The translations under genes were made by a program, and so were the position numbers. Shown piece by piece: positions 9,074-18,067 of a DNA stretch of 64,000 nucleotides; the stretch's first letter is position 1; every line of letters begins with the position of its first letter. The notes under the pieces were generated by a model, which was given only the letters and a program-made list of their open reading frames with translations, did not search any database and was not told the DNA's origin. Source of the DNA: Franzmannia qiaohouensis (GTDB taxonomy: Bacteria; Pseudomonadota; Gammaproteobacteria; Pseudomonadales; Halomonadaceae); assembly GCF_031451695.1 (NCBI RefSeq), contig NZ_JARWAM010000003.1:1-64000 (forward strand), written 5' to 3'.

Positions 9074-9717
9074 AGCAGGTCTCCTTCCTCCTCACGGCCG
9101 GGCACCGCCAGGCGCTGCGGAGTGCCCTCGAAGCAGTCCACCTGCAGGCCCCAGGGGTTGCGCTGGGGGTCCACGTCGGCGCGCACGATGCGTAGCGGAT
9201 AGCGAATGAACAGATCACGCACAGGCGTGCCGGCGTACTGCTCGTCGATGGCCATATCCAGGGTCACCACCCAGGCATCGCGGCTCAGCACCTCGACGGC
9301 ACTGGCGCGATAGCCGCGCCCGGGGATCTCGTAGATGCCGCGCACGCGCCCGGAGAGCTCCTGACGGCGGTTGCGGGTCTCGTAGTCGTTGTCCAGGTAG
9401 CGCTGGCAGGAGGGGGTGAGAAAGGGCGAGTAGGCCTGCAGGTTGCGTTGATAGTCGCTCTGGCCGTCGGAGGGCCAGCGGTTGATCTGCTGCCAGACGT
9501 AGAACCCGAAGGCGTAGACGCTCGAGGGGTCGACCTCCCACCAGGCGCGGGTGCTGCCGGAGCGCAGGTCGGGCGGATTGTGGATGGTCAGGTTCTCAGG
9601 GGCCGACTTCCAGCCCCACCACAGGCCGGCGCTCAGCAGGGCCAGCACCGCGATGACCAGGCGCAGGGTGGTGATATGGGCATCCCGGGCGCTCAGGGCG
9701 TGACGAAAGCGACTCAT
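9070..9717 (-). CDS. ICE protein PFL_4703 family (TIGR03746), TraE/VirB8-like
   Basis: 215 residues from ATG 9717. One N-terminal membrane segment (about residues 17-35, VIAVLALLSAGLWWGW) is followed by a periplasmic domain, the bitopic layout of VirB8/TraE proteins that nucleate the secretion complex. A longer open frame extends upstream to 9795, but the ATG at 9717 overlaps the TraL-like gene stop by 4 bases and gives the expected family N-terminus. Confidence 0.9.
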   Translation of the reverse strand: MSRFRHALSARDAHITTLRLVIAVLALLSAGLWWGWKSAPENLTIHNPPDLRSGSTRAWWEVDPSSVYAFGFYVWQQINRWPSDGQSDYQRNLQAYSPFLTPSCQRYLDNDYETRNRRQELSGRVRGIYEIPGRGYRASAVEVLSRDAWVVTLDMAIDEQYAGTPVRDLFIRYPLRIVRADVDPQRNPWGLQVDCFEGTPQRLAVPGREEEGDLL

Positions 9718-10096
9718 GGCCGTCCTCCCGGCTGGTAGCGCATCCGCCGCCGCGAGTAGGGGCCGGAGCGGGTGATCAGGGTATCGCCGCCCCACAGTCG
9801 GATGCCCTGCCGGGCCAGGCGAAACTGCAGGCTGCGATAGAGCCAGGAGGCGGGACGGCCGCGACGCAGCCGCCGCATGACGGCCCCACCGAAGTAGAGC
9901 GCCATGCCGGCACAGGCGAAGGCCACGGTGGGCACCATGGCGATGGCCCCCAGCAGCCAGGCGCCGATCGCGCCCGGCAGCAGGCCCACGGCCAGGCCGC
10001 CCAGGGCCATCATCCCAACCTCATGCCCGGTCATGCCCCGGAACACCACCGGCGCGGCGTTGAGGCGGGTCGGCAGAAAGTCGAGACGGTTGGCCA

Positions 10097-10097
<1 letters not shown>
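9714..10097 (-). CDS. Conjugative transfer region protein TIGR03750 family, TraL/VirB3-like
   Basis: 127 residues from ATG 10097 (MANRLDFLPTRLN). Two adjacent membrane segments near residues 25-70 and a basic C-terminal tail match small VirB3/TraL-type membrane proteins. The start overlaps the preceding pilin-like gene by one base. The longer upstream extension of the frame is read-through of that gene in another frame. Confidence 0.88.
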
Positions 10098-10489
<392 letters not shown>

Positions 10490-10503
10490 AACGAGCTCCT
10501 TTT

Positions 10504-10549
10504 TGAATGACGAATTGCTGAATGACGAAGGTGCGAGGCCTGCGGCCTC
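10504..10549. repeat. Short direct repeats and hairpin between two transfer genes
   Basis: TGAATGACGAA occurs at 10,504-10,514 and again at 10,519-10,529. GAGGCC (10,535-10,540) pairs with GGCCTC (10,544-10,549). These occupy the only sizeable gap between the PFL_4701- and PFL_4702-family genes and may affect mRNA processing or pilin expression (inference). Confidence 0.5.
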
Positions 10550-10763
10550 AGAGGAAAATCCAGAACATCACCACGACCAGGAAGACGGCGCGCAGGGCGG
10601 CGAAGCCGAAGTCGTCGCCGCTGACGCGCCCCTTGGCGTAGCCTCGGTAGGAGGAGATGGCGCTCCAGCACGCCCAGAGCAGCACCACGGTGCAGCCCAC
10701 CCCGGCAATCAGGACGCCCAGGGGTGGCGCCTCGAAGCCGGCACCGGCGGCGAAGGCCTCCAT
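10548..10763 (-). CDS. Small ICE membrane protein PFL_4701 family (TIGR03758)
   Basis: 71 residues with two hydrophobic helices (about 16-34 and 55-71) and a short polar loop. Size, topology and position next to the pilin-like gene match the PFL_4701 family. Its exact role in the transfer apparatus is not established. The start overlaps the RAQPRD gene stop by one base. Confidence 0.85.
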   Translation of the reverse strand: MEAFAAGAGFEAPPLGVLIAGVGCTVVLLWACWSAISSYRGYAKGRVSGDDFGFAALRAVFLVVVMFWIFL

Positions 10764-11131
10764 CAGTACCGCTCCCGCAGGTAGTCGCCGGCGAGCGGCG
10801 CCGGCTGCCGGGGCGGCAAGCGGGGAGGTTCGAGCACGTCATCGATGCCCTCGGCCACCGCCTCGAGGTCACGGCGCAGGCGCGGCACGTCCAGAAAGAC
10901 GCGGGTGGTGTGGGGGTCGAACTCCCCGACGCGGCCCTCGAGCCGGTCCACAATGCGCTGGATCTGGGCCAGCTGGTCCTGGATCAGGGCCAGATCCTGG
11001 CGGGCGATCTCATCGCGCAGGCCGTCGCGCTCGGCGGCATGTGCAATACCGAAATGGGCGGTCAGCAGCGTCAGGAGCAGGGGCGTCAGGGCCCGTGGCA
11101 GGCGGCGAAGCGTCATGGCAAGACAGTCCAT
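10763..11131 (-). CDS. ICE RAQPRD-family periplasmic protein (TIGR01690)
   Basis: About 122 residues from ATG 11131 (or 117 from ATG 11116). There is a signal peptide ending near HAAE, a helical middle, and the family-naming stretch near the C-terminus, here PPRQPAPLAGDYLRERY. The family is restricted to integrative elements of this class; its function is unknown but it lies in the secretion operon. No strong Shine-Dalgarno distinguishes the possible starts, and the frame is open up to 11203. Confidence 0.8.
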   Translation of the reverse strand: MDCLAMTLRRLPRALTPLLLTLLTAHFGIAHAAERDGLRDEIARQDLALIQDQLAQIQRIVDRLEGRVGEFDPHTTRVFLDVPRLRRDLEAVAEGIDDVLEPPRLPPRQPAPLAGDYLRERY

Positions 11132-11247
11132 CCGTTGGCTGGCATTGCCGTCATCCTGTCGCCCGCCGGGGTGCAGCGCAGCAGGAAACCATAAGCGCCG
11201 CACACGACGTTTATCTCTGCCCGCTCAACACCCTGGACACGCAAGCA

Positions 11248-11269
11248 CCGGAGCCCGTGCAGGCTCCGG
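11248..11269. repeat. Perfect 8-bp hairpin between transfer gene blocks
   Basis: CCGGAGCC (11,248-11,255) and GGCTCCGG (11,262-11,269) flank a 6-base loop in the gap between the PFL_4697-family and RAQPRD genes. There is no T-run, so it is more likely an mRNA processing or stability element than an intrinsic terminator. Confidence 0.5.
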
Positions 11270-11310
11270 ACGATAGCCGCGAGGCCGCGGAAGGCCAGCG
11301 ACGTGAGGCC

Positions 11311-12003
11311 TCAGAGGTACTTCTTGAAGCTCCCCGTGGCGATGCTGACCAGCAGGCCGAAGAGTGCCGCGCAGGGCAGCAGGAAGGCGTTGGGGTGAAT
11401 GGCGAAGGGCACACTCAGGTAGAGCAGCCAGCCCACCACGAAGACCGGCGTGATGGCCCGCTTGGCATGGTGGTAGATGAAGGCGGACTCGCGCCCCGCG
11501 CCGAAGCGGCGCAGGTCACGGCGCACCAGACCGTCGACGAAGCCGACCAGGGCCGCCAGGGCGAAGAGCGGCGAGGTCAGCAGCAGGATGACCACCCGGG
11601 TCAGGGTCATCAGCGTGACGTAGAGCGCCGCCTGCACGTAGACGTGCAGGGTGCCGAGCCAGCCGCCGTGATGAGCGCTGGTCTCGAGCCAGGCCGAGAT
11701 CCCGCTCCTCACGAACAGCCAGTCGTAGGCGCGACTGACCGCCCCCGTCGCCAGGGCGACCGGGTCCGAGACCAGCAGCGAGCGGGTGAAGGTGGTATCC
11801 AGCCGGGCCACCTCCGCTTCCAGGGTCTCCAGGGCGTGCTGGGCCCCGGGCTGGCTCCACCACTGCCAGTAGATCCCCGCCCACTCGATCAGCACCGACA
11901 TCAGCAGCGAGACCACCAACACCGCCATGATCTGAAACGGAAGGCCGAACAGCGTGGAGAGCCAGCCGCGTCGGGTTTCCTGGGCGCGCTCCGCCGTGGC
12001 CAT
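11311..12003 (-). CDS. ICE membrane protein PFL_4697 family (TIGR03747)
   Basis: 230 residues with four or more hydrophobic segments (about 20-45, 130-160 and 195-225) and a periplasmic loop between the first two. It matches the DUF4400/TIGR03747 membrane proteins of PFGI-1-class ICEs that lie beside the traD coupling-protein gene. Specific function unknown; probably part of the inner-membrane transfer complex. Confidence 0.88.
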   Translation of the reverse strand: MATAERAQETRRGWLSTLFGLPFQIMAVLVVSLLMSVLIEWAGIYWQWWSQPGAQHALETLEAEVARLDTTFTRSLLVSDPVALATGAVSRAYDWLFVRSGISAWLETSAHHGGWLGTLHVYVQAALYVTLMTLTRVVILLLTSPLFALAALVGFVDGLVRRDLRRFGAGRESAFIYHHAKRAITPVFVVGWLLYLSVPFAIHPNAFLLPCAALFGLLVSIATGSFKKYL

Positions 12004-12004
12004 C

Positions 12005-12295
12005 TCAGTGCACCCTCACCGGCGTCAGCGAGCAGAGCAGCGACCAGCGGCGGTCGTGGTAGTGCAGGATCAGCCGCCCCTCATGGGGGTGCTCGCCCTG
12101 CTCCCACACCGGCGAGAGCCCCTTGCGGTAGGCGCGCTGGGTCAGCTCGACGCGGTCGATGCCGATGACCACGTAGTCAAGCAGTCCGTACAGGGCCGGC
12201 GGCAGCTCACTCAAAGAGCCGCTCTCCAGGGCGACGCTGGAGACGATGGCGGTTGCCGCAGTATCAGGCGTCATGGGCGTTGTCTCGGTGTTCAT
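12005..12295 (-). CDS. Small conserved ICE protein between traD and the TIGR03747 gene
   Basis: 96 residues from ATG 12295, preceded by GAGGGAGA and overlapping the traD 3' end by 32 bases. The sequence is soluble, with a C-terminal beta-rich portion (LILHYHDRRWSLLCSL). I do not recognise a domain. Position and coupling are typical of this ICE backbone. The open frame extends upstream to 12439 but that part is antisense-like extension inside traD. Confidence 0.7.
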   Translation of the reverse strand: MNTETTPMTPDTAATAIVSSVALESGSLSELPPALYGLLDYVVIGIDRVELTQRAYRKGLSPVWEQGEHPHEGRLILHYHDRRWSLLCSLTPVRVH

Positions 12296-14558
12296 CACGG
12301 TTCTCCCTCTCTTGAGCCAGCGGCCACTCGTCGAGCAGCTGATCCTCGGCCTCCTCCCCCTGCCGGCGCGCTTTGGCCTCGTCCTTGTCCCGCACCTCCA
12401 CTCGGGCTTCTGCCCGAGCAGGCGGCGGATCCTGGGCATCGCTGGCCCGCACCGGGAGCTCAGCCCCCAGGTCCCCCAGCTCCAGGTTCACCGGCGGCGG
12501 CATGACCGCGGTCCACCACTGCTCGCCGGTGGTGTAGTCGCGCTTCATGCGCTCGGCGAGCTCGGCGATGCTGCCGGGGATGTCCTCGTGCCTGTCGGGC
12601 AGCGGCAGCGGCATGCGCACCTTCCAGAGCTGGCCACCCTCGAGCAGGGCGAAGGCCTGCCCCTTGGGCAGCGAGACCACGTCCGCCGGCTCGATCATCG
12701 GCACCTGCACGGTGCTGATGCGGTCGCCGCCGGAGCTGGTGAAGTCGATATCGTTGGCGATGTCGCTGGAGTCGGAGGCCATGCTGACCAGCATGCGGGT
12801 GGCCACGTTGACCTGGCGCAGCTGTCGGGTCAGCAGCTCGGCGGTCTTCTCCTCGCGCACCCGCAGCATGACCAGGTTGTTGAAGTTGCCGACCACCTGG
12901 CCGGCCTTGGCGGCGTTGCCGATGCGCGCCTCGATGTCGGAGAGGGTCTGGGTGTAGGCGGTGACCTGGATGCCGGCACCGCCCCCCTTGTTGATCAGCG
13001 GGATGAACTCATCTCCCATCAGCTCGTTGAACTCGTCGCAGTGCAGGTTGATCGGCACCTTGCCCATGCGCTTGCCGTTCACCGCCGGCAGGCCGTCATC
13101 GATGCCGTGCTTGTAGATATGGCCGGCCACCGAGACCAGGTCGGCGAACATCGAATTGCCCACCGCCTGGGCCACCTCGAAATCAGACATGGCATCCAGG
13201 CCCACGTAGACGATGCCGCGCTTGCGGATGATCTGCTGCCAGTCGATGATCGGCCGGGGGTCTTCGATGTCGTCGTAGTCCGGCGAAAGCAGCTCGGCGA
13301 TGCGCCCGGTGGTCAGCTTCTCCAGCAGCGGCAGCAGGCTCGCCACGATCTTGTCGAAGTAGGTCTTGTCGTAGCGCACGGCGCTGCGCAGCCCCTCGAG
13401 CACGGCGTCCACCACCTTGACCTGCTGCAGGTACTGCTCGATGGCCACCACCCGCTTGTCGCGGCCCTGAAACTGGCGGGGAATGTTCTTCTCGTTGAGC
13501 TTGCCCTCGATGGTGGTGATGCGCTCCCAGGCGTGCTGGTCGTGGCGGGTCAGGGTCTGCTGGGCGTACTCGATCATCAGGCCGTCGATGTTCACCACGT
13601 CCGAGAGGATCTGCTCGTAGGTGGGGCGCTGCCCCAGGGCATGACGGGCACGGGCCACGATGTTGACGAAGCGCCAGGCAAACTCGCGGAAGGCGGCGCT
13701 GTTGCCCTCACCGGAGAGCTGGCCGGCGAGCCGGGTGGCCACCTCGGAGATGCGCCCGAAGCGGCCCACGGCGTTGTAGCGGGCCGAGATATCCGGCCAG
13801 CCCAGGTGGAAGACGTAGAACGCATCCCCGCGGCCCGCCCGCTGCGCCTCGGCATACATGCGGATCATCAGGTCGGCGTCGCCCTTGGGGTCGAAGGCGA
13901 TCACCACGTCGCCGCGATGAATGTCCTGAGTGATCAGGATCTCGGCGAGCCGGGTCTTGCCGACCCGGGTGGTACCCTCCACCAGGGTATGGCCGACCCG
14001 CTCCCCCAGGGGCAGGTAAACGTCGCGCTCCTTCCACTCCACGGCGTGCAGTGCCGCCATGCCACCCACCGGCGGCAGCGGGCGAACCGGGTTCCAGGGC
14101 ACATCCGCGGCGAGCAGCTTCACCAGCGGCCGACCGGCGCCATAGCGCTCCAGCCGGTTCTCCAGCTCCCGGGCGACGCGGTAGGCGGGCCCCGGGCGCA
14201 GATAGCGCTGCACGTGGGGCTGCTGGCTCTCATGCAGCCGCTGGGTGTGGCGCGCCTCCCACTTGAAGCCCTTACCCATCCACAGCAGCCGCTGGCTGAC
14301 CGGGATCTGCCGGCTGCGCATCGCGAAGCGCGGCAGGCGCTTCATGTTGCGGCGGTAGCGCAGCACCACCCAGGCCTGCCGCGCACGCCACAGCCCGAAG
14401 GCGGCAAAACCCGCCGCCATGCCGTAGCCCACGCTGGGCGACAGAGCCAGCGACCAGGGCGCCATGATGCAGAGCACCGCACAGGCCAGGCAGACCAGGG
14501 CAGTGTTGAGCTCTACCGCCGGGCGCAGCAGCGCCTCCAGGGGGTGTGTCTGGTTCAT
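12264..14558 (-). CDS. traD: Conjugative coupling factor TraD, SXT/TOL subfamily (TIGR03743)
   Basis: 764 residues. This is the VirD4-type ATPase that delivers the relaxase-DNA complex to the secretion channel. Two N-terminal membrane segments (about 15-60) are followed by Walker A GTTRVGKTRL near residue 200 and Walker B LHCDEFNEL near residue 506. TAGGAG precedes ATG 14558. It is the coupling protein of region 1; the island in region 2 has none. Confidence 0.95.
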   Translation of the reverse strand: MNQTHPLEALLRPAVELNTALVCLACAVLCIMAPWSLALSPSVGYGMAAGFAAFGLWRARQAWVVLRYRRNMKRLPRFAMRSRQIPVSQRLLWMGKGFKWEARHTQRLHESQQPHVQRYLRPGPAYRVARELENRLERYGAGRPLVKLLAADVPWNPVRPLPPVGGMAALHAVEWKERDVYLPLGERVGHTLVEGTTRVGKTRLAEILITQDIHRGDVVIAFDPKGDADLMIRMYAEAQRAGRGDAFYVFHLGWPDISARYNAVGRFGRISEVATRLAGQLSGEGNSAAFREFAWRFVNIVARARHALGQRPTYEQILSDVVNIDGLMIEYAQQTLTRHDQHAWERITTIEGKLNEKNIPRQFQGRDKRVVAIEQYLQQVKVVDAVLEGLRSAVRYDKTYFDKIVASLLPLLEKLTTGRIAELLSPDYDDIEDPRPIIDWQQIIRKRGIVYVGLDAMSDFEVAQAVGNSMFADLVSVAGHIYKHGIDDGLPAVNGKRMGKVPINLHCDEFNELMGDEFIPLINKGGGAGIQVTAYTQTLSDIEARIGNAAKAGQVVGNFNNLVMLRVREEKTAELLTRQLRQVNVATRMLVSMASDSSDIANDIDFTSSGGDRISTVQVPMIEPADVVSLPKGQAFALLEGGQLWKVRMPLPLPDRHEDIPGSIAELAERMKRDYTTGEQWWTAVMPPPVNLELGDLGAELPVRASDAQDPPPARAEARVEVRDKDEAKARRQGEEAEDQLLDEWPLAQERENRDEHRDNAHDA

Positions 14559-14567
14559 CGTGCGCTC

Positions 14568-15143
14568 CTACTGCTCCAGCCCCTGAGCCGTCACCAGCAC
14601 CGGGTAGTGGGCCAGGCCCAGCCGGCCGGCCAGGTCGTCCCCCGGCGTGGGGCGCAGCTCGAGCCCCGGCGCCGCCTCGCGCAGGCGCTCAAGCCCCTCG
14701 GGTGTGGCCACCTCGACGATCAGCCCCACCGCGTTGAGCTCGCGCAGGGTCTCTCCGCGGGCCTCCAGCCAGCGCAGCGACAGCGCATCGTCGCCGACCA
14801 GGAAGAAAGGCGTCATGCGGCTCGGCAGCTCCAGCGGTCGAAAGCGCACCTCGCCGGGCGACAGCCGCTCGCTGGTCACCGGCAGCATATCCGCCTCGCT
14901 GAAAGGCACCGGCGCACGCGGGTCCGGCGCATAGCCCTCCTCCTCCGGTACGTCGGCCATGCCGATGGCGACGAAGTAGGGGCGTGCCGGCTCGCCGCCA
15001 TGATCGGCAAGCACCTCCAGGGCAGGCCGCTCGGCCAGGGACATTGGGGGCATGGTCTCCGGCTGGGCGCCGGCGGCGTGCAGCGCGAAGAGCCCACTGA
15101 TCACGGCGGGTAACATCCAGCGGCAGCGATTACGTTTCGCCAT
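14568..15143 (-). CDS. ICE protein PFL_4695 family (TIGR03765)
   Basis: 191 residues from ATG 15143, with GGGAG ten bases upstream. A signal peptide (MLPAVISGLFALHAAGA) is followed by a secreted domain ending in PGDDLAGRLGLAHYPVLVT, the conserved end of this family. It is always next to the traD and transglycosylase genes in such ICEs. Probably a periplasmic accessory factor; the biochemical role is unknown. Confidence 0.88.
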   Translation of the reverse strand: MAKRNRCRWMLPAVISGLFALHAAGAQPETMPPMSLAERPALEVLADHGGEPARPYFVAIGMADVPEEEGYAPDPRAPVPFSEADMLPVTSERLSPGEVRFRPLELPSRMTPFFLVGDDALSLRWLEARGETLRELNAVGLIVEVATPEGLERLREAAPGLELRPTPGDDLAGRLGLAHYPVLVTAQGLEQ

Positions 15144-15157
15144 CGGTCGCATCTCCC

Positions 15158-15742
15158 TTAGTTGGCTGCCAGCTGCCGCTGGCGAGACGTGTTCAGCCGC
15201 TCGAGCTCGGCGGCGACGATGCGGCGATAGCGGGCCGCTGGCTCTCCGCCAGCGGGACGGTGGTAACGCCCAGCCGCCTGCACCCAGTCGCCGGTGGCTT
15301 CGAAGTGGCCGCGCAGCAGGCGCGCCGCCTCCTCCAGGTTGGCGTAGGGATCCAGGGCATCGCAGGGGTGGGGAAAGCGCTTTCCGGCGCCGAACAGCTG
15401 CGGCTGCCAGCGCACATTGAGCTGGGCGATGCCCACGTCCACGACGCGGGTTTCCCGGAGGGCCAGCACCAGGGCGTCGCAGGCCGCCTGGCGCGTCGCG
15501 AAGTGGAAGCCCTCCCCCGCCACGTTCAGGGTCCAGGGCCAGGGCCGGCGACCCGCCTTCAGGCTCACCACCGACTCCGCCGTGGCCACCGCATAGAGCA
15601 CCTCGGGCGGGACCTGATGCAGGCTTGCGGCATCGAAATAGGCCGGCGGCACCGCGGCTGACTTGGCCAGCGATGACACCACCGCCAGGGCACAGGCAAG
15701 CGCGCCGCTCATCACCAGGCGTCGGCATGCTGTCAGCCTCAT
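15158..15742 (-). CDS. Lytic transglycosylase-like protein of the transfer system
   Basis: 194 residues from ATG 15742. A signal peptide is followed by an SLT-type fold: AVATAESVVS holds the catalytic Glu, GIAQLNVRW corresponds to the GLMQIN-like motif, and DPYANLEEAARLLRGH is the usual following helix. It would open the peptidoglycan locally for assembly of the conjugation channel (VirB1 role). The longer upstream frame is not coding. Confidence 0.88.
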   Translation of the reverse strand: MRLTACRRLVMSGALACALAVVSSLAKSAAVPPAYFDAASLHQVPPEVLYAVATAESVVSLKAGRRPWPWTLNVAGEGFHFATRQAACDALVLALRETRVVDVGIAQLNVRWQPQLFGAGKRFPHPCDALDPYANLEEAARLLRGHFEATGDWVQAAGRYHRPAGGEPAARYRRIVAAELERLNTSRQRQLAAN

Positions 15743-15753
15743 GTCACCCCCCC

Positions 15754-16509
15754 TCACCTCGGATAGACCTGGGGCAGCGACCCCACGGTGATGCCGTGCT
15801 CGGGGTCCGGCTGGCCGTGGTTGAGGGTGATGTCCCGCGCCCGCACGCGATCCGCTGGCACGCCCACGCGGCTCGCCCAGTCGCGTATCACCGCGTCGTC
15901 GCCGTCGCTGTCGAGCACAAAGATGTCCATCTGGGCGCCTTGGGCCATCAGCTCGCTGACGGTGCTGTCGCAGCGCTCGCACGCCTCGATTGCCACATAC
16001 ACCGTCAGCCGCGCCTGCAGCGCGCCCTCGTCGGTGAAGTGAAAGGCCTTGCGCGGCCGCAAGGTGAACTCGTCCACCGGCATCTCGTCGGGATAGAGGC
16101 GCTGCCAGGCCTCGTCATAGGCTCGCTGGAAAGCCAGCTCCCGCTCGGTGCGCTCGCGCTCCACGGCTACCAGCAGCTCCGCATAGCGGCGGCGTTCCTC
16201 GGCGCTGCGCGCCTCCACGCCCAGGGCGGTGATGGGATCGAGGTTGGGCGACCAGATCCCCCGCGGCCCCTCCATCAGCGTCTCGTAGCGCTCCCAGTCG
16301 CGCTCGGTCAGCTTCCAGGCCTCGGCTCGCTGCGTGCGCGTGGTGGTACGTTCGCTCTCGAGCAGCCGCTGCGCCTCCTGAATCACGGCGGAGGCATCGG
16401 GGCGATGCTCCGGGGTGGAATGGGTAGAGGACTGGGCAGCGGCCTGGCTTGCCAGCAGGGCCACGGCAACGGTCATCGCGGAAAGCACAGCAGGTTTCGG
16501 GTTTGTCAT
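15754..16509 (-). CDS. ICE protein PFL_4693 family (TIGR03759), thioredoxin-like
   Basis: 251 residues with a signal peptide (cut near AQAAAQ). A Glu/Arg-rich helical region (about 45-130) precedes a C-terminal thioredoxin-like part with EACERCDS, a CxxC motif. In this ICE class it follows pilL. The CxxC suggests a thiol-redox or structural disulfide role in the periplasm; this is inference. GGAG lies about eight bases before ATG 16509. Confidence 0.88.
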   Translation of the reverse strand: MTNPKPAVLSAMTVAVALLASQAAAQSSTHSTPEHRPDASAVIQEAQRLLESERTTTRTQRAEAWKLTERDWERYETLMEGPRGIWSPNLDPITALGVEARSAEERRRYAELLVAVERERTERELAFQRAYDEAWQRLYPDEMPVDEFTLRPRKAFHFTDEGALQARLTVYVAIEACERCDSTVSELMAQGAQMDIFVLDSDGDDAVIRDWASRVGVPADRVRARDITLNHGQPDPEHGITVGSLPQVYPR

Positions 16510-16528
16510 CGCAGGATCTCCGGTGGGC

Positions 16529-17290
16529 TCAGGGAATCTGGATGTTGGCGGAGCGGCCGTTGCGGCTGAAGACGGCGTGAGTGCTGCGGATACTGGTCAG
16601 CTCCCAGCCATCCTGGCGATCCCCGACGCCCAGCAGCCGGATATCCCGCAGGCTCGACAGGCCGTTGGGCGAAACACCAACGTAGGGGCGCCCGCCCCGG
16701 GACTCGACGCCGGTGACCTGGAACGGGGGCGACGGCGGGGCCGCTGGCCGCGGCGCCTGGCGGGCAGGTGCCGGGCGTGACGCCGCCTGCCGGCTCTGCT
16801 CGAGGCGCTCTTCCAGCGTCTGGATCTGCTCGTTCTGGGCGGTGACGCGCAGGTTGAGCTCGCTATCCAGGCGGCTCAGCGCCTCGGAAAGCTCAGACAG
16901 GCGGGGCCCGAACTGGTCCAGCCTCTCCAGCTGAGCCCGTGTGGCCGTGATGCCGGCGGCATTCTCCTCCCCTCGCTGCTCGGCCCGTTCGAGACGCTGT
17001 AGCAGCTCCGTCAGGCGCTGCTCCAGCGCCGCCTGCTGTGATTCCACTCGGGCGAGTGCCTCCTCCAGCGGTACCAACGCCTGCTGCACCTGGGACTGCA
17101 CCAGGGATTCCATCGGCACCTCCTCAGGCGCCGGCCTCAACAGCAGCGCCCCTGACACCACGGCACCGGCCAGGCTGACCGCCAGCAGGCCGTAGAGGGT
17201 CTTCCTGCCGCCCTTCCCTGCCCCGTGCTTGGGGCGATGCTGCGGCTCCGTCGGCTTGTGGTCGGGCGACAGCTCGGTAGGCTCACGCAT
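16529..17290 (-). CDS. Membrane-anchored coiled-coil protein of the ICE pil/tra region
   Basis: 253 residues. A basic cytoplasmic start is followed by one membrane segment (about 32-52), a long coiled coil (about 65-165), a Pro/Ala linker, and a C-terminal beta domain (PFQVTGVESRGGRPYVGV...). The C-terminal domain resembles PilP-type pilus assembly domains in length and position, but I cannot confirm homology. GGAGG precedes ATG 17290, which overlaps the pilL stop by 8 bases. Confidence 0.7.
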   Translation of the reverse strand: MREPTELSPDHKPTEPQHRPKHGAGKGGRKTLYGLLAVSLAGAVVSGALLLRPAPEEVPMESLVQSQVQQALVPLEEALARVESQQAALEQRLTELLQRLERAEQRGEENAAGITATRAQLERLDQFGPRLSELSEALSRLDSELNLRVTAQNEQIQTLEERLEQSRQAASRPAPARQAPRPAAPPSPPFQVTGVESRGGRPYVGVSPNGLSSLRDIRLLGVGDRQDGWELTSIRSTHAVFSRNGRSANIQIP

Positions 17291-17927
17291 CGCTCACCTC
17301 CGCCACCGCTTCGCTGCGCTCGTCACGGCTGTCGTCGCCGTGCCCCGGCGCATAGCGAATATCCCGCACCTGGTAGCAGACCTCTCTGGCGACGGGGTCG
17401 ACCTCCAGCTCCCAGGCGTCACCGCCCAGCACCTGGAGGGCTTCGCGCAGCGGCATGGGACCCAGCCGGTAGTGGGCCGCCGGCAGCGGCTTGCGGTAGA
17501 GGGTGTGCTGGGCGGGACCGGGTGCGGGGCAGAGCGAATAGCCGGTATGGCGCAAGGTGTGATGCAGCGCGTCCTCCACGGTGGTGGTCATGGATGCCGG
17601 AATGCGCACGTCGATGGTCTGCTCCAGGAGATAGCGCTGCCCCAGTGAGGCCTGAGTGGCCACCAGCTGATAGCGCCCGGTGCGAATCACCTCGACGGAA
17701 GGCAGCTCATCGCTGTAGATGTCCGGAGTCACGGCCTCGGTCGTCGGCGGGTTGGGGCCGGTGACCACGGCCCGATGCCTCTCGCCATCGACGTCGAAGT
17801 ACGGCAGCGAGAGCACGAGAGGGTTGGCGTTCGAGGGCTCGGTAGCCTGTGGCGGCTGATGGGCACAGCCCGCCAGCAGCGTGGTGGCGATCAGCGCAGC
17901 CGTCGAGAGGGTGGGAAGGTTGAGCAT
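17283..17927 (-). CDS. pilL: PilL-like lipoprotein of PFGI-1-class ICE (TIGR03748)
   Basis: 214 residues from ATG 17927, with GAGG six bases upstream. The frame extends 12 bases further to a TTG, but that codon lies in the Shine-Dalgarno. The lipobox is LLAGC near residues 18-22. The body matches the conserved PilL domain with GYSLCPAPG and the ALQVLGGDAWELEVDP segment. Classical relatives carry a full pilL-to-pilV thin-pilus cluster, but here pilL passes directly into the transfer genes, so this is a reduced version. Confidence 0.88.
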   Translation of the reverse strand: MLNLPTLSTAALIATTLLAGCAHQPPQATEPSNANPLVLSLPYFDVDGERHRAVVTGPNPPTTEAVTPDIYSDELPSVEVIRTGRYQLVATQASLGQRYLLEQTIDVRIPASMTTTVEDALHHTLRHTGYSLCPAPGPAQHTLYRKPLPAAHYRLGPMPLREALQVLGGDAWELEVDPVAREVCYQVRDIRYAPGHGDDSRDERSEAVAEVSDA

Positions 17928-18025
17928 GCGTTGCCTCAAGGGAGTCCATTCAATGGCGTTGAGGCAGGAGGTTCTCGGGTTTGCGGGGGCGGGTCGATTG
18001 GAAAGCGTAATCAGGCGGAGAAAGG

Positions 18026-18052
18026 AAAAACGCCCCGGGGTGGGGCGTTTTT
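18026..18052. terminator. Bidirectional intrinsic terminator upstream of pilL
   Basis: A-run plus CGCCCC (18,026-18,036) and GGGGCG plus T-run (18,042-18,052) form a perfect stem with tracts on both sides, so it would work in either direction. It ends the small-gene block and insulates the pilL-traC transfer operon, which must have its own promoter between here and 17,927. Confidence 0.85.
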
Positions 18053-18067
18053 CAGGGTTGGGAATCG

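Noticed and set aside
12246..15113. A 955-codon open frame on the plus strand
   Set aside because: It lies antisense to traD and its neighbours. Its product is rich in His, Gly, Gln and Leu with no domain, a typical shadow of GC-rich coding DNA.
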